Part shown: positions 1-8,302 of the stretch, piece by piece | Position numbering within the stretch: position 1 is the stretch's first letter | Layout: every line of letters starts with the position of its first letter | NCBI GenBank assembly: GCA_963776205.1 | Contig: CAVZLR010000004.1 | Location: 1,028,778-1,092,777, forward strand | Reading direction: 5' to 3' | DNA from: UBA4459 sp963776205 | GTDB lineage: Bacteria; Bacteroidota; Bacteroidia; Bacteroidales; F082 | Length of the DNA: 64,000 nucleotides | The notes under the pieces: model-generated | Databases searched by the model: none | The model's input: only the letters and a program-made list of their open reading frames with translations | What the model was told of the DNA's origin: nothing | Made by a program: the position numbers and the translations under genes

Positions 1-47
1 TCGCGTGTTGCTTTGTCTCCCAAAAATTTTCTTAAAATCTTTATCAT
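1..47 (-). CDS. secA: Probable SecA preprotein translocase ATPase, 5' end only
   Basis: Only the first 15 codons lie in the window; the gene runs off the left edge on the minus strand. The peptide reads MIKILRKFLGDKATR, which resembles the start of Bacteroidota SecA proteins (a short amphipathic helix, then FG-[ND]-K-[SA]-x-R before the helicase domain). A TAnnTTTG -7 box lies about 85 bases upstream, supporting a real gene start here. The identification rests on very few residues and is an inference; the upstream contig would settle it. Confidence 0.45.
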   Translation of the reverse strand, partial: MIKILRKFLGDKATR

Positions 48-129
48 TATTATATGCTGTTTGCAATAGGTATATCAATAATTATTCCAGCCTAATTATC
101 AAAACTCCGTAAGACCGGTAAACGGTGCA

Positions 130-137
130 CAAAGGTA
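130..137 (-). promoter_or_regulatory. -7 promoter box (TACCTTTG) for the leftmost gene
   Basis: On the minus strand this reads TACCTTTG, an exact match to the Bacteroidota -7 consensus TAnnTTTG. It lies between the thioredoxin-like gene and the secA-like start and would give a leader of about 75-80 bases. No well-spaced TTG was found at -33. Confidence 0.4.
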
Positions 138-184
138 ATTTTTTTAAGAGAATTTTGAGCACATTCCAATTATACCACTACTTA

Positions 185-1570
185 TTATTTTTCGTAACGG
201 GCAATGAAACCTTTAATAAATACTTCAAGATTTTCATTTGGTGATGGTGCCGGAGCCATCGCAATAGAGGCATCAGGATTTAAAAGAATATAGGCCGGAA
301 AAGTTTTTACTTGGTAGCTTTCCAGGAGTAAGATATTTTCATTCAAATCCAATACCTGCCAATTGAAATTATTCTCAGCTTTATAAGTTGTTATTCTATC
401 CAAATTATCATCGTTTACAATGGAAACAATTATTAATTTGTTACCAACTGATTGCTGAATTTGATTCATTTCTTGAAAATCAAACAAACAAGGTTTACAG
501 GTAGATGAAACAAAATTCAATAACACGAATTGACCCTTGAGATCATCAAGCCTAACTACCTTACCATTATGATCTAAAAGTTCGAATTGAGGCGCTTTAT
601 TCCCATATAGAAGGTGCGATAATTTCTCAATATAATTCAAAGCCACCGTTCTATTTACTTTGTACCTGGCAGAAACCTGAAGTTGAGAAAGCAAATACAA
701 AATGTCTTCTTTTGCTACATCCTGATTATGAAAATTACGCGAAAGTAAATTAATCAATACGAGTTCGCGCAGTTGATCATCCGTTGCCAGAAGATCATCT
801 CTAATAAGCAGAAAATCAACTTTCTCCATTTGCTGAGAATGGAGTGCAGTGACCAATTCATCGTATCTATAGATTTTTTGGGTATTAAAGTATTCTTTGA
901 AATAATCACGAAATAAATCAGAATAAGCGATATTTTCAAATAAGATTTCCTGATTTAAAAAGTACTCCAGTAGGATTGCAGAGTCAACTTTGCTTTTACT
1001 AACCCATTCTAACGAAGCGAGCGTGTATTTAATATAATTTGACAAATAAGTTTCCCTGACATCCTGTTCAACAGCATACTTAGTTTTCATTTCAGCAGCG
1101 AAATTATGTATGATGCTTTTATCGTTGGATCTTAAAATTTGTCGCTGATTTTCATATAAAAAAACATTGTATTCATAATTAAATTCGCCAATCAAACGAT
1201 TCAGCGTATCATCTTCAGCATCTAATTTGAATTGTAATGGTAGCTGATCATAAATAGACCCCTTGATGGTATCTTCCAATATTTGGAAATAATAGGAATT
1301 ACCGGGTACCATATAAAAATCGCCTCTTTTTAGCCCTAATGCCAGGAATGCATAATTGGTTTTTTCGACATTAACCGACAACGAAAAATTACCCCAAACA
1401 TCTGTCGTTGTGCTGCCCAATGTGCTATCAAGCCTGGAAAACTGATCTTTATAACAGATAAGTCTGACCAGTTCATCTGGGTGTCCAATGGCAGTTCCGG
1501 CGAGCTCTACAGTCTGCGAAACAGACATGAGTGCCTGCAGGCTTAAAATAAATGTTATAAGTTTCTTCAT
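185..1570 (-). CDS. TlpA/AhpC-TSA-like thioredoxin-fold protein, exported
   Basis: This 461-residue protein starts with a signal peptide (residues 1 to about 19, MKKLITFILSLQALMSVSQ). An N-terminal beta-rich region of the kind found in Bacteroidota DUF4369/TlpA proteins follows, then a long helical middle part. The C-terminal thioredoxin-like domain spans about 325-461 and has a CKPC redox motif at residues 358-361 and a cis-Pro segment (KTFPAYILL). Such proteins reduce or exchange disulfides on envelope proteins, or aid cytochrome maturation; the specific partner cannot be read here. It lies between the secA-like start and coaD, all on the minus strand. Confidence 0.8.
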   Translation of the reverse strand: MKKLITFILSLQALMSVSQTVELAGTAIGHPDELVRLICYKDQFSRLDSTLGSTTTDVWGNFSLSVNVEKTNYAFLALGLKRGDFYMVPGNSYYFQILEDTIKGSIYDQLPLQFKLDAEDDTLNRLIGEFNYEYNVFLYENQRQILRSNDKSIIHNFAAEMKTKYAVEQDVRETYLSNYIKYTLASLEWVSKSKVDSAILLEYFLNQEILFENIAYSDLFRDYFKEYFNTQKIYRYDELVTALHSQQMEKVDFLLIRDDLLATDDQLRELVLINLLSRNFHNQDVAKEDILYLLSQLQVSARYKVNRTVALNYIEKLSHLLYGNKAPQFELLDHNGKVVRLDDLKGQFVLLNFVSSTCKPCLFDFQEMNQIQQSVGNKLIIVSIVNDDNLDRITTYKAENNFNWQVLDLNENILLLESYQVKTFPAYILLNPDASIAMAPAPSPNENLEVFIKGFIARYEK

Positions 1571-1614
1571 GCGATAACTTACACTATGAACGGATAAGTA
1601 AAAAACTTATTGGG

Positions 1615-2073
1615 TTACACTTTTACTTCAGGAGGAACGAACTCGGAAATATTGCCATTATTTCGAATAACATCCCGAACGATGGATGAGGATATGGGTG
1701 TATACTGAGATTCTGTTAGAATAAACAGCGTATCGACCTCTGGCGCTAACCTCCTGTTTATTTGAGCAATACTTCTCTCAAATTCAAAATCGGCTGATGT
1801 CCTTAACCCACGAAGGATAAAATGCACATTCCTTTGTTTGCAGAATTCAACTGTTAATCCGCTATAAATTTCAATGCTTACTTTAGGCTCATTCCTAAAA
1901 ACTTCCCTAATCCAATTCTCCCGCTGCTTTGCTGAAAACATATGCTTTTTATCGGCATTATCTCCAATCGCTATAACTACCTGGTCAAATAAGGGGATTG
2001 CCCTTTTAATAACTGAAACATGCCCAAGCGTAATGGGATCGAATGAGCCGGGGAAAACTGCAACTTTTTTCAT
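1615..2073 (-). CDS. coaD: Phosphopantetheine adenylyltransferase
   Basis: CoaD transfers AMP from ATP to 4'-phosphopantetheine, the penultimate step of coenzyme A synthesis in the cytoplasm. At 152 residues it has the usual family length. The nucleotidyltransferase signature GSFDPITLGH is at residues 9-18 (TLGH is the HxGH-type motif) and the ISSSIVRDV signature is at about 127-135. It precedes the thioredoxin-like gene by 44 bases and follows the Nudix gene by 58 bases on the same strand, so the three could be co-transcribed. Confidence 0.96.
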   Translation of the reverse strand: MKKVAVFPGSFDPITLGHVSVIKRAIPLFDQVVIAIGDNADKKHMFSAKQRENWIREVFRNEPKVSIEIYSGLTVEFCKQRNVHFILRGLRTSADFEFERSIAQINRRLAPEVDTLFILTESQYTPISSSIVRDVIRNNGNISEFVPPEVKV

Positions 2074-2131
2074 GCGTGTGAAATTGATGGTTGTAAAGAT
2101 ACAATCTTATTCATTTTTCCAAAGTGTAAAC

Positions 2132-2755
2132 TTAGTAAAGATGGTGCATTATCGTTTCTTTCAGTGATCGGTAACTATTTGATAAAGCTTTTTTACTTTG
2201 CTCTCTATCCAGCCACACAGCATCTGTTATTCCTTCATTTTCCTGAGGAATTGGTGAATTGATATCATCCGTGACATAAAAAACCATGAAGTGCTGTTTT
2301 AGAAACATACTGCCTTCATTGTAAATTGGTAAACATGATACGTGTCGGCAGCGGAGTTGTATTATTAACAAATACAATATGCACTGAGTTTCTTCTTCCA
2401 CTTCGCGAATAGCAGCCCTTTCCAACGACTCATTTTTTTCCACTTTACCTTTCGGGAGATCCCAGATACCCCATCTTTTTATAAATAAAAACTTGTCATC
2501 ACTATTTTTCACGAGTCCGCCTGCTGCCTTAATAAATCTGAAATAAGCTGTAAAGTCATCCATCATCGCTGACACATTATAGCCAACGATAGCCAAATCA
2601 TAAACAGGTTGTATGCTAAAATAGCCATCGAGAAATGCAAACAATTCCTGTTTGTTCTGGACCTGTTCTTTTTGAAAATTTCTGGGGATATCTTCTGCAT
2701 TTCCGGCCAATAAAATTGCCCTGTCGTTGTAAAAAACTTTATACATTTGTTGCAT
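2132..2755 (-). CDS. Nudix hydrolase
   Basis: This 207-residue protein has a Nudix box at about residues 103-125: G then five residues to E, then REVEEE, ending in ETQC where the consensus usually has a Gly. It probably hydrolyses a nucleoside diphosphate derivative; the substrate is not predictable. An N-terminal extension of about 75 residues precedes the Nudix fold. The reading frame extends to a TTG at 2761, but the ATG at 2755 is the more likely start, and a further ATG lies at 2746. Its ATG overlaps the divergent pyrE ATG within the four bases CATG. This Nudix-pyrE arrangement recurs in Bacteroidota (recalled, not searched). Confidence 0.85.
   Translation of the reverse strand: MQQMYKVFYNDRAILLAGNAEDIPRNFQKEQVQNKQELFAFLDGYFSIQPVYDLAIVGYNVSAMMDDFTAYFRFIKAAGGLVKNSDDKFLFIKRWGIWDLPKGKVEKNESLERAAIREVEEETQCILYLLIIQLRCRHVSCLPIYNEGSMFLKQHFMVFYVTDDINSPIPQENEGITDAVWLDREQSKKALSNSYRSLKETIMHHLY
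2742..2749 (+). promoter_or_regulatory. -7 box (TACATTTG) of pyrE, implying a nearly leaderless transcript
   Basis: TACATTTG matches TAnnTTTG exactly and lies only four bases before the pyrE ATG at 2754. With the box centred near -7, transcription would begin at or within a base or two of the start codon. The box also lies inside the coding sequence of the divergent Nudix gene. A TTG is present at 2716-2718, but the spacing of 23 is longer than usual. Confidence 0.35.
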
Positions 2756-3410
2756 GATCAAAAATACAGAAACTGCGGCATTAGTTGCCGAATATCTATT
2801 ACAAATTAAGGCAATAAAACTAAATAATTCAAAGCCATTTGTATGGGCTTCCGGATTGCATTCACCAATTTATTGCGACAATCGCATTGCATTATCTTAT
2901 CCCAAAGTAAGAAATTACATTCGACAGCAACTGGTCACCCAAATCACCGAAGAGTTTGGTTTGGTAGACGTAATCGCCGGTGTAGCTACAGCGGGCATAC
3001 CACAAGGCATTCTTGTTGCCCAGGAAATGGGCCTGCCATTCATTTATGTCAGGTCGTCCAAAAAAGAACACGGACTTACTAATCAAATTGAAGGTGAATT
3101 AAGGGAAGGACAAAATGTGGTGGTGGTTGAAGATCTAATTTCAACCGGAAAAAGCAGTCTCAATGCCGTCGAAGCTATACGTGAAGCTGGGGGGGAAGTG
3201 AAAGGAATGGCCGCCATTTTTACATACGGACTACTCATAGCTGATAAAAACTTTAAAGATGCTGATTGTGATTTGTTTGCTTTATCTAGTTATGAGATCA
3301 TGATCAGGAAAGCGGTTGAAAAAGATTACATTTCAGGAAAAGATAAAGAATCGTTGCTCGAATGGAAAAAAGATCCCCAGGTATGGAGCGATAAACATAA
3401 AACTGTATAA
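2754..3410 (+). CDS. pyrE: Orotate phosphoribosyltransferase
   Basis: PyrE condenses orotate with PRPP to give OMP in pyrimidine synthesis. The 218-residue protein has the PRPP-binding motif VVVVEDLISTGKSS at about residues 122-135 and the N-terminal segment FVWASGLHSPIYCDNR typical of the family. The first ATG was chosen because the residues right after it (TAALVAEYLLQIKAIKL) are already conserved. It is followed after two bases by the START-like gene, so the two are translated from one message. The start codon overlaps that of the divergent Nudix gene. Confidence 0.97.
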   Translation: MIKNTETAALVAEYLLQIKAIKLNNSKPFVWASGLHSPIYCDNRIALSYPKVRNYIRQQLVTQITEEFGLVDVIAGVATAGIPQGILVAQEMGLPFIYVRSSKKEHGLTNQIEGELREGQNVVVVEDLISTGKSSLNAVEAIREAGGEVKGMAAIFTYGLLIADKNFKDADCDLFALSSYEIMIRKAVEKDYISGKDKESLLEWKKDPQVWSDKHKTV

Positions 3411-3412
3411 AA

Positions 3413-3820
3413 ATGATCATCGAAGGAAAACCCACAAAAATTAATGCTGATAAGAAACGTGTCTATGAATTCCTGTGCGATTTCAATCACTACGAAAAAC
3501 TGATGCCGGATCAGATTGTAAACTGGGAATCAAACCAGGACGCCTGCTCATTCACTATCAAAGGTATGACCAGTCTGGCGCTAAAGTACAAAGACAAAAC
3601 ACCACATCATCTGATCGATATTGTTCCTGATGGGAAATCACCCATCAGTTTCAATCTCAGGATTGAACTCGAAGAAGACACTCTCAATGAGCAAAATACA
3701 TTGGCTCATGTAAAGATTGATGCCAATCTAAACCCAATGATGGCTATGATTGCCAAGAAACCACTGGAAAACTTGGTTAATATTATTGGTGAGAAATTAA
3801 ACACTGAGTTTGCGAAATAG
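3413..3820 (+). CDS. START/SRPBCC-like small protein
   Basis: This 135-residue cytoplasmic protein has no signal peptide. It has an N-terminal strand and helix pattern (IIEGKPTKINADKKRVYEFL, then a DFNHYEKLMP segment) like the SRPBCC/START-like fold, which forms a hydrophobic ligand cavity. The ligand and role are unknown. It starts two bases after pyrE and ends two bases before the convergent birA. In many Bacteroidota a protein of this type lies beside pyrE (from memory), which suggests a conserved housekeeping role. Confidence 0.65.
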   Translation: MIIEGKPTKINADKKRVYEFLCDFNHYEKLMPDQIVNWESNQDACSFTIKGMTSLALKYKDKTPHHLIDIVPDGKSPISFNLRIELEEDTLNEQNTLAHVKIDANLNPMMAMIAKKPLENLVNIIGEKLNTEFAK

Positions 3821-3822
3821 AC

Positions 3823-4566
3823 TCACTTTAAGAATTCTATTTCTTTGAAATGGTAATTTTTAGACGTTCCTTTTTCATCAGTGATCATTAACTCACCATA
3901 TTCCCCTATCCCGGTAATTCGTCCTTTGAAACTCCCGTTTTTATCTTTGAAATTGTGTATCTGATTGAAGCGGTATAAATGATCGAGATATTCTTTTTCG
4001 AGTGCCTCTGTGTAATTCACCATCATGTTGCTTTCATATCTTTCGTCAATACATTTCAACAGCTCATTCAACAGATTATCAAGTAGCAGCTCTTTTTTTA
4101 CATAATGAATAATAGAGGTTGGATTGGGTAATTCGCGTGGGAATTCGTTCTGATTTACATTCATTCCAATCCCTATAATAGAATACTCGAACGCATTTCC
4201 GATGATTGTATTCTGAACTAATATGCCACATACCTTTAAATCGTTGATATATATATCATTTGGCCATTTAATTCGTACATCTTCATACTGAATCAATTTG
4301 TTTAGCAAATCAACAATCGCAAGCGAAACAAACTGTGTAATTATGAATTGCCTGGCTGGTAATATGAAATCAGGTTGCAGTATCAAACTGAACGTTAAAT
4401 TTTTACCAGGTTTACTCAACCAGCTATTGGTATGATATCCACGACCCTCAGATTGGTCTGAAGCCAAAAACACATCCCCTTCTTTTGCCTCTGTATTTTT
4501 ACATACGTCGAATGCATACTGGTTGGTCGAAGCAACCTGTTCTAATCTATGAATATTAAATTTCAT
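3823..4566 (-). CDS. birA: Biotin--[acetyl-CoA-carboxylase] ligase, monofunctional
   Basis: The enzyme activates biotin as biotinyl-AMP and transfers it to the lysine of biotin carboxyl carrier protein. The 247-residue protein lacks the N-terminal winged helix of E. coli BirA, so it should not act as a repressor. The biotinyl-AMP loop is a variant of the usual GRGRxGRxW (GRGYHTNSW, residues 41-49). The KWPNDIYIN motif begins at residue 100 and the catalytic Lys is K111 in DLKVCGILVQN. It is convergent with the pyrE pair and divergent from rsfS. Confidence 0.93.
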   Translation of the reverse strand: MKFNIHRLEQVASTNQYAFDVCKNTEAKEGDVFLASDQSEGRGYHTNSWLSKPGKNLTFSLILQPDFILPARQFIITQFVSLAIVDLLNKLIQYEDVRIKWPNDIYINDLKVCGILVQNTIIGNAFEYSIIGIGMNVNQNEFPRELPNPTSIIHYVKKELLLDNLLNELLKCIDERYESNMMVNYTEALEKEYLDHLYRFNQIHNFKDKNGSFKGRITGIGEYGELMITDEKGTSKNYHFKEIEFLK

Positions 4567-4647
4567 ATCTTTTTTAAAAATACATTTTGTTCTGTAAACT
4601 TACTTAAAACGTTGCAAAGTATTCATCAATACTGATTTTTCCTATAC

Positions 4648-4665
4648 CAAATTTAGCTACTTTTG
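4648..4665. promoter_or_regulatory. Back-to-back -7 boxes between birA and rsfS
   Basis: CAAATTTA at 4648-4655 reads TAAATTTG on the minus strand, towards birA. TACTTTTG at 4658-4665 reads towards rsfS. Both match TAnnTTTG. Only two bases separate them, so polymerase binding at one would exclude the other. The rsfS leader would be about 30 bases. Neither has a clear TTG at the -33 position. Confidence 0.4.
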
Positions 4666-4699
4666 CTGCGTATAAAAAGTTCTAATTTAGAAGATATTA

Positions 4700-5080
4700 A
4701 TGGGTAAAAAAGTTCTCGAAAAAGACGACGCAGTAAATATTCTACAGGCGGTTATCAGCGCCATGCAGGATAAAAAAGCAAAAAAGATCATTAGTCTGGA
4801 TTTAACTAAGATTAACAATTCGGTGACCAACTACTTTGTAATTTGCCATGCGCCTTCTAAAACGCAGGTTGATGCAATTTATGATAATGTAGTAAAAGAA
4901 GTTAGGGAACAATGTGAAACAAAACCTTTCAACAAAGAAGGTGTTGAAAACGCGGAATGGATTTTGATAGATTACTTCGATGTCGTGGTTCACATATTCC
5001 AGGAAGACATCAGATCCTTCTATCATCTTGAGGATCTGTGGGCTGACTCTTTGATCAAGGAATATGAAAGCGCAGACTAA
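4700..5080 (+). CDS. rsfS: Ribosomal silencing factor RsfS
   Basis: RsfS (Iojap/DUF143 family) binds ribosomal protein uL14 and blocks subunit joining when nutrients are scarce. The 126-residue protein has the family features TNYFVICHAPSKTQVDAI (residues about 37-54), a WILIDYFDVVVHIF segment and YHLEDLW near the C terminus. It heads a likely transcription unit with ftsH (26-base gap) and the LUD-domain gene. Confidence 0.94.
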   Translation: MGKKVLEKDDAVNILQAVISAMQDKKAKKIISLDLTKINNSVTNYFVICHAPSKTQVDAIYDNVVKEVREQCETKPFNKEGVENAEWILIDYFDVVVHIFQEDIRSFYHLEDLWADSLIKEYESAD

Positions 5081-5106
5081 TTCAATTTTATTTAGATTAA
5101 GACAGA

Positions 5107-7179
5107 ATGGCAGAGCAAAAAAAAGATAATAACCCGCCAAAAAAAGATAGCAACAATCCTTTTAACAAATTGACAGGGAAAGATCCAAAATCACCCAAAT
5201 TCAATTTTTACTGGATATACGGAATTCTCGCTGTTGTTTTTATCGGCATCCAATTTCTGAATTGGGGAGGAAGCGCTGAAAAAACAGACTGGCGTGCCTT
5301 AAAAGACATGCTGAAGGATGGCGATGTCGAGAAGATCATCCTTGTGAATAAAGAAACGGCTGAAATTTACATCAAACCCGACAGGCTGAACCAGGAGAAA
5401 TATAAAGATGTAAACAAGGATCAGAGCTTTGGCCAGCAGACATCTCATTTTTATTACAATGTGGCTGATCCGGCCACTTTTATGGAAGATGTACAGGAAA
5501 CCCAGGAGGGACTTGGCGAACAAGTATATGTTGAGTCGGAAACACGGCACAACTGGGGCGGCGAAGTATTAAGCTGGATACTACCGATCGCGATACTTGT
5601 AGGCATTTGGTTTTTCTTTATGCGCATGATGAGCCGTGGTGGCGGCGGTGGTGGTGGCCAGATTTTTAATATTGGCAAGTCGAAAGCCCAGGTTTATGAT
5701 AAAAACACCAGTGTGAACATTACCTTTAAAGATGTAGCAGGGTTGGAAGAAGCTAAAGTGGAAATAAAAGAAATTGTTGATTTCTTAAAAACACCGGACA
5801 AATACACGAAATTAGGAGGAAAAATTCCCAGGGGTGTACTTTTGGTAGGCCCTCCCGGCACCGGAAAAACGTTACTGGCAAAATCTGTTGCTGGTGAAGC
5901 TCATGTTCCTTTCTATTCCATTTCAGGTTCAGATTTTGTAGAAATGTTCGTGGGTGTGGGTGCTTCCAGGGTACGCGATCTTTTTAAACAAGCCAAAGAA
6001 AAATCGCCCAGCATCATTTTTATTGATGAAATTGATGCCATTGGACGTGCCAGGGGAAAAAATATTGCGACCGGCGCTAATGATGAGAGAGAAAATACAC
6101 TCAACCAGCTGCTTACAGAAATGGATGGTTTCGTACCCAATTCGGGCGTTATCATTCTAGCTGCTACTAACCGGGCAGATATTTTAGATAAGGCATTGTT
6201 AAGAGCAGGCAGGTTCGACCGTCAGATTTATGTTGAGCTACCCGACCTTGAAGAAAGAAAAGAAATTTTCAAAGTTCATATGCGCCCATTGAAATTAGAT
6301 AAAAGTGTTAGTGTGGATTTCCTGGCGAAACAAACACCCGGCTTCTCCGGAGCTGACATTGCCAATGTTTGTAACGAGTCAGCATTGATAGCTGCTCGGG
6401 CCAACCATAAAAAAATTATCAAACAGGATTTCATGGATGCTATCGACAGGATCATCGGTGGATTGGAAAAGAAGAATAAGATCATTTCTCCCAACGAGAA
6501 GAAAGTGGTTGCATTTCATGAAGCAGGACATGCTTCCATTAGCTGGTTGCTTGAACATGCGCATCCATTGGTGAAAGTTACCATTGTTCCGAGGGGGAAA
6601 TCTCTGGGTGCGGCGTGGTATTTACCCGAAGAAAGACAAATTACTACCTACGAGCAAATGCTGGATGAAATGACAGCAGCTTTAGGAGGCAGGGCAGCTG
6701 AGCAGGTTATATTCGGGAAAGTATCAACCGGGGCACTGAATGACCTTGAGAAAGTAACCAAACAGGCATTTGCAATGGTTGCATATTTTGGTTTCAGTAA
6801 AAAAGTGGGGAACATAAGTTTTTATGACTCCTCTGGCCAACAGGATTATGCTTTTAATAAACCTTTCAGCGAAAAAACCAATGAGATCATCGACACAGAA
6901 GTAAAAGAGATCGTTGAACGGTCATACGAAAGAGCTGTTAAAATATTATCTGAAAATCGTGCTGGTTTAGAAAAATTAGCCAATAAATTGCTTGAGAAAG
7001 AAGTGATTTTTGGTGAAGACCTGGAGCATATTTTCGGGAAAAGACCCTGGGGTGATGTAACCGAAGTTATCAAGGATAACAAAGTTGTGAAAAAGGTGAC
7101 CAAGCGAACGCGGAAAAAGACAGAGATCAAAGAAGAGAAAGATATGTTTGATCCTGAAAATAAAGCTGGCACAGCCTAA
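5107..7179 (+). CDS. ftsH: ATP-dependent zinc metalloprotease FtsH
   Basis: FtsH is a hexameric membrane-anchored AAA+ protease that degrades misfolded membrane proteins and regulatory proteins. The 690-residue sequence has two membrane segments (about 36-54 and 156-174) flanking a periplasmic domain. A Gly-rich linker of seven consecutive Gly follows the second segment. Walker A GPPGTGKT is at about 248-255, Walker B IIFIDEIDAIG near 308, the second region of homology around 350-368, and the zinc site HEAGH at about 470-474. The C terminus is a Lys/Glu-rich tail. It is followed by the LUD gene after nine bases. Confidence 0.98.
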   Translation: MAEQKKDNNPPKKDSNNPFNKLTGKDPKSPKFNFYWIYGILAVVFIGIQFLNWGGSAEKTDWRALKDMLKDGDVEKIILVNKETAEIYIKPDRLNQEKYKDVNKDQSFGQQTSHFYYNVADPATFMEDVQETQEGLGEQVYVESETRHNWGGEVLSWILPIAILVGIWFFFMRMMSRGGGGGGGQIFNIGKSKAQVYDKNTSVNITFKDVAGLEEAKVEIKEIVDFLKTPDKYTKLGGKIPRGVLLVGPPGTGKTLLAKSVAGEAHVPFYSISGSDFVEMFVGVGASRVRDLFKQAKEKSPSIIFIDEIDAIGRARGKNIATGANDERENTLNQLLTEMDGFVPNSGVIILAATNRADILDKALLRAGRFDRQIYVELPDLEERKEIFKVHMRPLKLDKSVSVDFLAKQTPGFSGADIANVCNESALIAARANHKKIIKQDFMDAIDRIIGGLEKKNKIISPNEKKVVAFHEAGHASISWLLEHAHPLVKVTIVPRGKSLGAAWYLPEERQITTYEQMLDEMTAALGGRAAEQVIFGKVSTGALNDLEKVTKQAFAMVAYFGFSKKVGNISFYDSSGQQDYAFNKPFSEKTNEIIDTEVKEIVERSYERAVKILSENRAGLEKLANKLLEKEVIFGEDLEHIFGKRPWGDVTEVIKDNKVVKKVTKRTRKKTEIKEEKDMFDPENKAGTA

Positions 7180-7188
7180 CAGGAGTTT

Positions 7189-7827
7189 ATGGAAGAAAGT
7201 ACAACGAAAGAAAAAATCCTGAAACAAGTCCGAAACGCTCTCATTAGCAAACAGGAAAATCCGTTTAAAGACGTTGACTTCAGTAAATCGGTATATAAGG
7301 AACTTAAAGATTTGCCCGAAGTTGAATTTGCTATCCGTTTGAATGAAGCCGGTGGTACATTCATTTATTGTGAAAATGAGAAGGCCATTATTGAGAACCT
7401 GAAGCTTTTAAAACAACAAAAAGGCTGGGATCACCTTTATAGTATCGACGAGCAGGTTATAAAGTTTTTAACCACCGAAGGTGCGAATGTTGATAATGAT
7501 CCTGACAACTTCCTTAATCAGAAAATAGGCATTACCCGTTGTGAGTATCTAATTTCAAGATTTGGTAGCATCTTGGTTTCTTCTGCCACACTTTCCGGCA
7601 GGCGCATGTTTGTTTATCCCGAGGTTCATATTGTTATTGCTGCAGCATCGCAGGTAGTTCCTGAATTAAAAGATGCACTCAATGGGATGATCCAAAATTA
7701 TAAAGGGAGCCTGCCATCTCAGATCTCACTGATAACAGGGCCAAGCCGAACGGCAGATATTGAAAAGACATTGGTTATGGGTGCCCACGGGCCCCGGGAA
7801 CTCTACGTTTTTATGGTAGAGAATTAA
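7189..7827 (+). CDS. LUD-domain (LutC/YkgG-like) protein
   Basis: This 212-residue protein carries the LUD fold seen in LutC, with the segment GITRCEYLISRFGSILVSS in the middle and ISLITGPSRTADIEKTLVMGAHGPRELYVFMVEN at the end (the GPSrTaDIe and GaHGPrel signatures). LutC acts with LutA and LutB in lactate oxidation, but no lutA or lutB homologue lies nearby. Here the gene is attached to rsfS-ftsH, so the actual role is unclear. It may act in a redox step with partners encoded elsewhere. Confidence 0.85.
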   Translation: MEESTTKEKILKQVRNALISKQENPFKDVDFSKSVYKELKDLPEVEFAIRLNEAGGTFIYCENEKAIIENLKLLKQQKGWDHLYSIDEQVIKFLTTEGANVDNDPDNFLNQKIGITRCEYLISRFGSILVSSATLSGRRMFVYPEVHIVIAAASQVVPELKDALNGMIQNYKGSLPSQISLITGPSRTADIEKTLVMGAHGPRELYVFMVEN

Positions 7828-7837
7828 TGTGAAAAAA

Positions 7838-8221
7838 TTAACCGCCTACAACAACTACTTCCAATTCAAAAGTTTTTATTGCTTCTTTTGTGCTATCGTA
7901 TTTAGAACCGTATTCCATGTATAACTTTGACACTCCTGGAGCAATAGCCCTGAATTTAAAGTAGTACACCCCAGCACTTCCAACACGCTCATCTGAAAGC
8001 ACATAATTCGGTTTTCCATTTTTCAGGATTACATTGTCATCATAGGTAACTTTCCTCCAGTCGTTGCCAGTACTCGTATTTCCAGGCAATTCAACTTTTA
8101 ATATCTGATCAACTTTTAAATATACAGTTGATCCTGAATCAGCATAGGTAACCAGTTTTTCTTTACATCCGTATTGGAATATCATTGTTGCAATAAAAAA
8201 AATGATTAAATATTTTCTCAT
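7838..8221 (-). CDS. Chagasin-family (I42) cysteine protease inhibitor, lipoprotein
   Basis: This 127-residue precursor has a lipoprotein signal ending at Cys19 (FQYGC). The mature part shows chagasin landmarks: an LPGNTSTGNDW loop, corresponding to the GNPTTGYxW inhibitory loop, and a GSAGVYYFKFRAIAPGVSKLYMEY segment, corresponding to the G-x-F-x-F-A-x-G-x-S-x-L strand pair. Such proteins block papain-type proteases by wedging three loops into the active site. A secreted C1 protease is encoded at 22215-23855 and could be the partner to guard against. The assignment is by motif only. Confidence 0.7.
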   Translation of the reverse strand: MRKYLIIFFIATMIFQYGCKEKLVTYADSGSTVYLKVDQILKVELPGNTSTGNDWRKVTYDDNVILKNGKPNYVLSDERVGSAGVYYFKFRAIAPGVSKLYMEYGSKYDSTKEAIKTFELEVVVVGG

Positions 8222-8302
8222 ATTCTTAATAATTTGGTTATAGAATTCGGCTTCTAATATAAACTAATTCGTTACATGAATTTATCGTGAAATTAAAAAG
8301 GA

